Positions 57,539-64,000 of a stretch of DNA of 64,000 nt are shown here, in pieces (within the stretch, counting starts at the first letter, position 1; each line of letters begins with the position of its first letter). This DNA comes from Lasiosphaeria ovina (Eukaryota; Ascomycota; Sordariomycetes; Sordariales; Lasiosphaeriaceae), in contig JAULSN010000017.1 in the NCBI GenBank assembly GCA_033439765.1, positions 1 through 64,000 of the forward strand, read 5' to 3'. A program made the position numbers and the translations under genes. Below the pieces are notes generated by a model. It searched no databases and had not been told where the DNA came from. It worked only from the letters and a program-made list of their open reading frames with translations.

Positions 57539-58048
57539 CTGACCCCGGCTGCTGCCGTCCCCGCTGCGCCCCCTGATCCGGCTCCTGCGCCCGCCGAGTC
57601 CGAAAAGCCGAGAGAGTCTCCAAAGCCCATCATCCCCGTCCCGGCGTGCCCATCGATGGCACCGGCTGGACTGTGTTCCCGCATATGTCGAGTCTTGCTC
57701 GGTGTGCATGGGAACGAAGTTGGTGATACCGGACCTCGTCCACCGTGATCTTCCACCCGGGCACCACCACCCCAGCACACCTACAAGGAAATCATCTTCA
57801 GCAACAACAGTCCAGTCGATGCGTCATCAGATGGTCGACTTCCCGGATTCGCCAGCACACCTGCACCTGCACACGGATGTTAGAACTGGAGGGACATCCG
57901 AAAGAGGCCGGCCCACGGCGCAACTGCGCGATGCGAAGGCCAAGAATCCGCACGTACCTTCCGGGGGCCTTATGCTCTCCTTCTCCTCCGCGCTCGTTCC
58001 GCAACCCGCCCTTGGCTAGCTGTCGTAGGTGAAATCGACACGAGCTGC

Positions 58049-58113
58049 ATTGCCTTCTTCCTTGGATAGATTTTTTTAAATCACCCCCGGCCATCTTCTC
58101 ATGTCCGATGTTG
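58049..58113 (-). repeat. Inverted repeat arm, right
   Basis: Partner of 57474-57538. The arms are separated by about 510 bp with no recognisable transposase. No clear target duplication was found at the outer edges. Confidence 0.6.
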
Positions 58114-58354
58114 ATGTTTCTAATGGTCGTCAGCGACCCGTCTTGAAACACGGACCAAGGGAGTCAAGGTTTTACGCGAGTGTTTAGGTCCCCCCTAGCA
58201 CCTAGCCCCTTCCATCAAGGATCGGCCAAGACAGCGAGGGGGTTCCAGGCTTGGAGGTTGGCGGCGGCGGCGGCGGCGACAGGAACCGGGATGGTCTGCT
58301 CGCCAAGCTCATGCAAATCCCTGTTGAGAGAGGGCGGGAGACCGGGGTCTTGCA

Positions 58355-58402
<48 letters not shown>

Positions 58403-58435
58403 GGTGGTGGTGGTGGTGGTGGTGGCTGCTGCTGC
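58355..58435 (+). repeat. Trinucleotide microsatellite
   Basis: About 15 TTG units, then about 8 TGG units, then CTG units. On the minus strand these encode Asn15 then His8, or Gln15 then Pro8, depending on frame. Lies at the 3' side of the minus-strand gene fragment at 58586-59073. Confidence 0.85.
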
Positions 58436-58585
58436 TCAGCCGGCACCGGGACTCCCTCCCTCCCACCTGGAAGATGGCCGCGGACGTGGTGCACATGTCG
58501 GCGAATTTGTCCATCATCTCCCGCAATATCTCATTTGCCGCTAGCAGCGGTTTCGTCGTCTTCGGGATAGACTTCGGCGCAGAAA

Positions 58586-59073
58586 TCAACATGGACATGG
58601 ATATGGACGCGGATCTGTCCGGCTTCGGATGGTGACAGAAAGCCCCAACATTTCGTAGAACTGGTTGCTGAGCTTCTTGTGGCCGTCTTTTGTTTGGGCC
58701 GTGAAACATAGCAAGTCGTTGTCCTGCAGCAGTGATTGCACGAGATCCGAGTAGCGCGGGTCCTTGACCGAGCAGGTAAGCATCGGCGGCCCAAAGACTT
58801 CCTTTTCGGACCAGTCGCCGCCGACGTCCTCCGAGTCGTCGTCGAAGCATGGAAATGGGGGCGCGTCTAGGAGGTAATAGACGCCATAAAACGGCGAATG
58901 GCGCCTTCTGGTAGTTTCAGGAAGAAGATCTGAGAGCCAGTGCCGCTGTTGTTGCTGCCGCTGTTGTTGTTGCTGCTGCTTTTGTTGCTGCTGCCGTTGT
59001 TGCCGCAGCCGCAGCAGCCGTTCTGGAATTGGGGCCCCTCGGTACTGCTCATAATCCTGCAGAGCATGGCCAT
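58586..59073 (-). CDS. Hypothetical gene with Asn/Ser-rich N-terminus, frame disrupted
   Basis: ATG at 59073 starts MAMLCRIMSSTEGPQFQNG, followed by a Gly/Asn/Ser repeat region (SSNKSSSNNNSGSNNSGTG) and FFLKLPEGAIRRF. A frame change near 58900 (no GT-AG pair fits well) leads to a well-formed stretch: YGVYYLLDAPPFPCFDDDSE, VGGDWSEKEVFGPPMLTCSV, KDPRYSDLVQSLLQDNDLLC and KLSNQFYEMLGLSVTIRS, ending at TGA 58586. A further frame downstream (ANEILREMMDKFADMC...) leads into the microsatellite and may be another exon. Family unknown. It may be a pseudogene or contain an unrecognised intron. Confidence 0.4.
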
Positions 59074-59647
59074 TGTGTCGCCAGTGCCGCCGTTGTTGCT
59101 GCGGGGCTTCGCGCTGTTTCTCGCTCTCTCGCTCTCGCTCCCTCTCTCTTCTCTCTCCCCCCCTCTCCCCCCCCCATCTCTCTCTCAGTGGTTAACCAGA
59201 TCGGACACGTTGACACGTGTCGCTCGCTCGCCCCTCGGGTGGTTCCTCTCGACAATTTGTTTAAGGAGACCTTCGTAAGGGGATCGATAATTTGAACTTG
59301 AATCGCCACATGAGAGCACAAGTATAAGTCGTTATAGAATGGGTGAGTCACCCCATGATGTCGCCGAAGATAGACCGGAAGCAGGTCGTTCCGCGAGCCC
59401 AGCGCCTGCGGACCTTCCTCTGGATTTTTCGTGTTGGTTGCGGCCCCGGACAATTTCTATCCGACGGTGGTGGCACTGCTCGCCAGCGGCCACCTTCTTC
59501 TGGGTCGCCACAGGAAGACTGGGAGGCTCTCCCTGCTCTCCCTGCAGGATGCCCTGACGAGGAGGCTTCCCTGATTTCCCTGCAGGATGCGCGGGCCGCT
59601 CGATGGCGTGGCCCTAAAAATCTCCTGTACGTCACGGCGCTGCCGAT

Positions 59648-59953
59648 TCAGGATGGTTTGCCGAAGAGGCTTGAAGAAGGTGGATGTTGTTTTGGAAGCA
59701 TACCCATATAACCAACTTCGGCGCCAGCCATGTCGACGTCCATGCCAGCCAGTTGCTGGCTGGCGGTGGGAGGGATGGCTGCGGGCTGGGCGGCAGCGTG
59801 AGAGGCGGCGGCGGGCTGGGTGGCGGCAGGCTGGGCGGTGGCGGCGTGGTCTTGGCCCTCGAGGGGCAAGCCAACGAACGCATCGAAAAGGGCATCCGCC
59901 CCGAACACGTCCTCCATATGGACGTCCTCCTCTTCCTTGAAAAGCGAGGCCAT
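59648..59953 (-). CDS. Hypothetical acidic, Ala/Pro/Gln-rich protein fragment
   Basis: ATG at 59953 gives MASLFKEEEDVHMEDVFGAD, then FDAFVGLPLEGQDH, a low-complexity Ala/Gln/Pro stretch (AATAQPAATQPAAASHAAAQ) and MDVDMAGAEVGYMGML; 101 codons. The acidic start and Ala/Gln/Pro body resemble a disordered activation-type region. CCAAG directly upstream (about 59964) may be a splice acceptor, so this could be an internal or last exon. The opposite strand is a shadow. Family unknown. Confidence 0.35.
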   Translation of the reverse strand: MASLFKEEEDVHMEDVFGADALFDAFVGLPLEGQDHAATAQPAATQPAAASHAAAQPAAIPPTASQQLAGMDVDMAGAEVGYMGMLPKQHPPSSSLFGKPS

Positions 59954-60062
59954 CTCCTGGTCCTTGGTGCACCACCACCCTGGGAGTGGCTATGTTGGGG
60001 TGGTGGTGCACCACCCCTAGGATGCGCTGGGCGCTCGAAGTGCATGGTCCGGAATATCTCTT

Positions 60063-60139
60063 GGACATCGCGGTGCCAATTCGGCCCCGCTTCCAGTGTA
60101 GGACATCGCGGTGGCCAATTCGGCCCCGCTTCCAGTGTA
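60063..60139 (+). repeat. 38/39-bp tandem duplication
   Basis: GGACATCGCGGTGCCAATTC... (60063-60100) is repeated at 60101-60139 with one added G. Followed by GTCGGCAGCGGTGTT / GTCGGCAGCGGTATT, another short duplication (60156-60185). Confidence 0.8.
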
Positions 60140-61243
60140 TTATGGGGTGGTGGTGTCGGCAGCGGTGTTGTCGGCAGCGGTATTAAGTGGTAGCGCGGGA
60201 AGCGCGGTTGTATTTCCTGTCTGTCGTCGCCCCCGCCCATGGGCCCGTGGGGTAGTGCGAGTTGGCGGACCCCTCTCTCTCTTTTTTTCTTTTTTTTTTT
60301 CTTTTTCTAGGTCCTGGGGGTGGATATGTTAGGGTGATAGTGCACCACCACCCTGGGGGTAGGTGGTAGTACACCACCACCCCGTCGATATGTTAGTAGC
60401 CATGATGATGATTATGATGATAATGGCGAATACTGCTCGCCAGCGGCCACCTTCTGGGTCCCCACAGGAAGAAGACAGGGAGGCTCTCCCTAATCTCCCT
60501 ACAGGATGCCCCCGATGCCTGGTTGATGAAGCTGGTTTGCCCGCCCCCGTGACGCCGATGACCTAGCGAGCGTGTCAGATTGTGCTGGACAGGCGAACGA
60601 CACGCAGATGTGGGCAGGCACTTACGGCGATCAAGATATCCGAACCCGCAGATGTTGGGGTGGTGGTGCACCACCCCCAGGATGCGCTGGCCGCTCGAAG
60701 TGCATGGCCCGGAATATTTCTTACACAAGTAGAAGTCGTAGTAGAATGGGTGAATCACCCCCACCCCATGATGTCGCCGTGCATCCGCAGCAACAACAAA
60801 TTCAAGCCACTCATCAGCATGCATTGAAGGCATCGTCCAAATGCATAAAGGCATCGTCCCCCCCCGGGACCAAGCAAGGAGGAGCGTGGTGAACTACATC
60901 AACGCCCTCTCCGATAACTCTTGAATCGCCACATGAGAGCACAAGTAGAAGTCGTAGTAGAAAGGGTGAGTCACCCCACGCTCCTTCTTGCTTTCCCGAG
61001 TGCGTGCCGTCGACCCCCGCCCATGGGCGGCCGTGGGATAGTGCGAGTTGGCGGCCCCCTTTTTCTGGGTCAGTCCCACAGGAAGACTGGGAGACATGTC
61101 GGAATGGCTCGAGAGACATGTAGGAATGTTGGGGTGGTGGTGCACCACCGCACCCCCACATCCTAGGATGTATATATTGGGATGGGCACGGGTAGTGGCA
61201 GTGGCGGCGGCAGCGGCGGCGGTGGTGCACCACCGTCGTGCAG

Positions 61244-62100
61244 GGTAGACGGCGCATAAAGCGCAGAAGGCCCAAGAGCGTATGGACAAGCGAGACCAAA
61301 GTCCTTATTCTCCAGGTGCTATGCGACTGCGATGACCCCGGTCTCGAAAAGATGTATTTCGACAAGGCCGCATACGAGAGAGCCGCGCTAGTCGAGGTGA
61401 GTTGCCAGAGAAGAAGAGGGAGAAGTGGTTTTTGACGGTGGTGATGTGGTCGAGGAGAATTCCCCCAGACATGGTAGTCGCAGGGAGATATATGTGCAAG
61501 GAAGCTGGACCAGGACCAGGAGCTGGGGAAGTGGCCGTGGCAGGAATATATAGGTGCGAGGGGGTAATCAAGGTTCTCCCGAGAAGGACACGTATGCGAG
61601 GGGGTAATCAAGGCTCTCCGAGAAAGACACGTATGCTGGCCCGGACTGGTGGATCCCAGATCCGCTTATGCCTCGGCTCGGGCGCATCAGGCGCCTGATC
61701 CCTGCCATCCTAGCCACATTTGCTTTTTTGGCCGCTAACATGTGCGAGGGGGTGATCACAAGGTACCGGTACCGTGTCTGCCTTTGCTTTTGGCCGGTAA
61801 CTTGTTAACGGAGAGGGAGGGCACGGGGGAGGTATGCGAGAGAGAAAAGCAAAGTACTGTGCCCATCCGCTATTAAAAGGCAAGGGCAAAAAAGAAGAGC
61901 AAAATATGTGTGTGTATGACGCTTCCAATTACGGCCCAGACAGGCTTGACAGTCAGACTGCTTACCCCCGTGGGCTCGCACATGCTCTTCCCTAGGTGAT
62001 TGTACTGCAAGACTACCTTCAACGCCAGCGAACCTTCTTTTTCGAGCCTGACTCGGAGGTCCGGAAGTCCGAAGCAAACCTGTGTAAATCTCGACCTTAG
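61244..62100 (+). CDS. Hypothetical gene, two exons with a repeat-bearing 599-bp intron
   Basis: Exon A ends at 61396 and reads RRRIKRRRPKSVWTSETKVL, QVLCDCDDPGLEKMYFDKAA, YERAALVE, directly followed by GTGAGT. Exon B (61996-62100) starts after CCCTAG in the same phase: VIVLQDYLQRQRTFFFEPDS, EVRKSEANLCKSRP, stop TAG 62098-62100. The join ALVE+VIVLQDY gives a continuous amphipathic helix. The 599-bp intron is long for this genome and contains a 40-bp tandem duplication. Exon A has no ATG; a CAG at about 61243 may be an acceptor, so earlier exons are missing from this model. Family unknown. Confidence 0.4.
61556..61634 (+). repeat. 40/39-bp tandem duplication in the putative intron
   Basis: GCGAGGGGGTAATCAAGG... 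ends ACACGTAT in both copies (61556-61595 and 61596-61634). A third partial copy, GCGAGGGGGTGATCA, lies at about 61743. Confidence 0.8.
61787..61920. repeat. Block repeated at 63050-63195
   Basis: CTTTTGGCCGGTAACTTG recurs in direct orientation at about 63053 and 63173 as CTTTTGGCCGGCAACT. GGCAAGGGCAAAAAAGAAGA with the following TGTGTGTGTATG-type sequence recurs inverted at about 63125-63170. A mosaic of direct and inverted pieces, perhaps the ends of a broken repeat. Confidence 0.55.
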
Positions 62101-62390
62101 GGAGGTGGACCTGCGTCGATCAAGGCCTCCGATCTGAAGGAGGGAGAGTGTGGTATGTGTCTGCCGGGGGGGGGGGGGGGGGGGGGGGGGCCGAACGAGC
62201 CAAGCTTGGGGGGGAAAAATACAAATGGCACGATGCTAAAACAACGAGGCAACAGTTAGCTTACCCGCCGCGACCAAAGTCAAGTCCGTGAAAAAGGGCT
62301 CAGGATCCAAGTGATGCATTCTTTATCGGTAAAGCCCTCCGTGACACGCCCATAGCAAGATCTCGGAATTGTGGCTTACCTTCTTTGCAG
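62101..62390. other. Intergenic with 25-G run
   Basis: A pure run of 25 G at 62166-62190 lies between the stop of the preceding gene and the acceptor TTCTTTGCAG at 62390. Such runs can fold into G-quadruplexes and are also a common sequencing-length artefact. Confidence 0.7.
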
Positions 62391-62649
62391 GGCGCCGTGC
62401 CCCAAAACGCCCCAAACCTCGCTGTACAGCCAGAACATGGGGTACCTGAACCAGCGCGTGTTCGCCGACATTGGCGACCTGGCGCCGTACGGGTTCGCCG
62501 ACATTGTGCGCAGCGTCGTGTGCCCGTCGGACGACGTGTGCGTGGGTATCGAGATGGACAAGGACCTGTCGCCCGAGACCAACTTTCCCATGGGCCTGTT
62601 CTGGGTAGATATCCGCTACATCCCCGCGCGTAAGGGGCTGGGTCCTTGA
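62391..62649 (+). CDS. Hypothetical protein, 3' exon
   Basis: A good acceptor (pyrimidine-rich, TTCTTTGCAG at 62381-62390) is followed by an open frame: PCPKTPQTSLYSQNMGYLNQ, RVFADIGDLAPYGFADIVRS, VVCPSDDVCVGIEMDKDLSP, ETNFPMGLFWVDIRYIPARK, stop TGA 62647-49. Strong GC in third codon positions (GACCTGGCGCCGTACGGG...) supports coding. No upstream exon is clear, and it may not belong with the 61244-62100 model. Family unknown. Confidence 0.45.
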
Positions 62650-64000
62650 GTCGCTGGGAGAATGGTTGGGAGATTTTACAGGTGGTGATGTGATGGGAGA
62701 GGAGTGAAGGGAGGGAGGTGAAGGGTTATTCTTTGCTTGGTCAAGTTGCATTTTTCTCTCGTTGCTGATACCCGGGGGATAAGACAGACTAACTCTCCTG
62801 GTCTTTCAAGTAGATGGAGCTGTGACTTTAGAGGTAGTGACTATTACAAAGGGTAACATGGAGTAAAAACTCCATGAATGATGACGCCCAGCGCCTGCTC
62901 CTTTCGACCCGATAAGTCCCACGTATTCTGGGCGCGCATTTGGTTCCCGCGATCAACACCACCTCTGAGGCAGTTGTATATATATCGCCAAATGACGGCA
63001 CTGGGAAGGTAAGAAGACATGTGCAAGGCAGCAAGGAACTCCGTATTGCTGCTTTTGGCCGGCAACTCAGGGGCACAGTGGGGTGGGGGAGCGGACTTTA
63101 CTTTTCTCTCTCTCTCCCTCTCTCTCTCACATACACACCCATTTTTTGCTCTTCTTTTTGGCCTTTGCCTCCGCTTTTGGCCGGCAACTTGATAGCGGAT
63201 CCCCTGGATCATCATGTCACTCATCGATAACGTCATGCGGGGGCAGCCATTAGCGTTGACGTCATCTTGTGCGAGTTAAGGTTATCTCGCTCGCCCTCTT
63301 CTAGTTACTTATGTGCACTTGCTTGTGCAGCAGCATGTGAAGCATGTGAGTCCCACTGCCAGGATTCGTGTTGCCATTTCGGCAGCTCGTGAGAACGGAG
63401 TTCCGCGACTTTACCGGCACTACATCCGTACCCTACCCAAGCAAGCGGGTGCCAAAATAAAAGACGCTCATTACCTAATAGTTACATGTGCACAAGACTA
63501 TTTTTCACATAAATAAAAGCATCTATCAAGTACTACCACGCAGTCCTTAGACCCTACCCTGCCAACACATCTTTGTTACGAACCCCGTCACATACTGGGC
63601 GAGCTGCATCCGCGGGAGGCCCCGTTGGGGTGCAGCCAATGGCAAAGTGCCCGGGATGGGGGACAGGGCTTAGCACTAGGCAGCATTCCTGCTTGGTCGA
63701 GTTGTGATGCCTGGCTCTGGCTAGGGACTTGGCACTGGGCAAAGAGAGCGGCGCTCTTATTGGCCCGCACTATTTAGATATATACGATGACCGTGACCAC
63801 GGTCTTAGATAGAGCTTGCTTGCTTGTTCTTCAAGAAAGCAATACACATTCCCTGCACTCATACACTTTGAGTGGCAATCTAGTTTGGCTATATCACCCT
63901 CTGTTCCATCTTTATAATTACCAACTCACCACCAACCTTGAGCGTCCAGCTCTTACAGACCGTTGACCCAAACAGTCGAGTGGTTTGTCATAATCTTGCA
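62650..64000. other. Right end, no supported gene
   Basis: Holds the repeated block described at 61787-61920, a CT microsatellite at about 63098-63132, and a plus-strand frame at 63313-63516 with no ATG start or motif. The final 200 bp are ordinary sequence. Confidence 0.45.

Larger units (their letters stand above)
59305..61235. repeat. Degenerate array of about 0.7-kb modules
   Basis: The same blocks recur in similar order. ATCGCCACATGAGAGCACAAG is at 59305 and 60924. GGGTGAGTCACCCC-type blocks are at 59342, 60745 and 60965. ACTGCTCGCCAGCGGCCACC is at 59476 and 60433. GGTGGTGCACCACC is at 60002, 60662, 61136 and 61221. CGCTCGAAGTGCATGG is at about 60030 and 60692. GATAGTGCGAGTTGGCGG-type blocks are at about 60250 and 61035. 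This suggests two to three diverged copies of one ancestral unit. Pyrimidine and GT-rich tracts lie between them. Confidence 0.6.

Noticed and set aside
58215..58850. 211-codon minus-strand frame with poly-Asn and poly-His as the main gene
   Set aside because: The overlapping frame ending at 58586 has better protein character upstream; the poly-Asn/His part may at most be a further exon.
59100..59190. CT-rich tract as a regulatory element
   Set aside because: Simple low-complexity pyrimidine run without position relative to a supported start codon.

Overview
The window looks like nuclear DNA of a filamentous ascomycete (Pezizomycotina). Three things point there: short spliceosomal introns (56-77 bp, GT...AG), compact genes with TATA boxes and CT-rich leaders, and a 39-kb transposon island whose C:G to T:A decay has the CpA/TpG target bias of repeat-induced point mutation (RIP). 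The species cannot be fixed from the sequence alone.

Layout: (1) 1-16.3 kb is balanced-composition flank. It is sparse in genes up to 7 kb. It then holds a bZIP-like basic region (7.1 kb), a small one-pass membrane protein (8.6 kb), a degenerate 2-oxoglutarate/Fe(II) dioxygenase-like gene with one intron (8.9-10.5 kb), a multi-pass membrane protein (11.1-11.8 kb), a two-exon gene ending in an acidic tail plus a SUMO-interaction-like motif (12.8-13.5 kb), and a truncated DUF3435/FluG-type gene, the family that includes Starship 'captain' recombinases, right at the island edge (15.1-16.3 kb). (2) 16.3-55 kb is the RIP island, with almost no intact reading frame. Terminal inverted repeats (TIRs), long terminal repeats (LTRs) and target duplications still resolve it into about six Fot1/pogo-type DNA transposons (1.86 kb, TA target duplications), a 439-bp non-autonomous MITE with related TIRs, two Ty3/gypsy chromodomain retrotransposons (B and D), two copies plus a solo LTR of a small LTR element without visible reverse transcriptase (C, C'), and older AT-only relics. 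The insertions are nested: Fot1 element 7 holds element 5, the MITE and LTR element C, and C holds retrotransposon D. LTR element C' holds retrotransposon B, and Fot1 element 2 sits on its edge. (3) 55-64 kb is accessory-looking, repeat-rich flank with gene fragments, simple repeats in apparent coding sequence, a degenerate array of about 0.7-kb modules carrying the palindrome GGTGGTGCACCACC, and exons of uncertain genes.

Main observation: the Fot1-type copies are nearly identical from transposase residue 51 to the end, but their first 50 residues (the Psq-type helix-turn-helix) fall into sharply different classes. Each TIR carries two direct copies of ATAAGCGAG followed by a 5-base word (TGTCG, TGCAC, CGCCG or TTAGC). 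The word is shared by both repeats and both ends of an element but differs between elements. The three elements with CGCCG (3, 7, 8) also share the same helix-turn-helix class. This looks like a modular transposon family in which a swappable DNA-binding domain and its binding word change together.

No host pathway can be assembled from the flank genes. The island elements are dead copies. All frames called as transposase or polyprotein are broken by stops in TGG/CAA/CAG-type codons, as RIP predicts.
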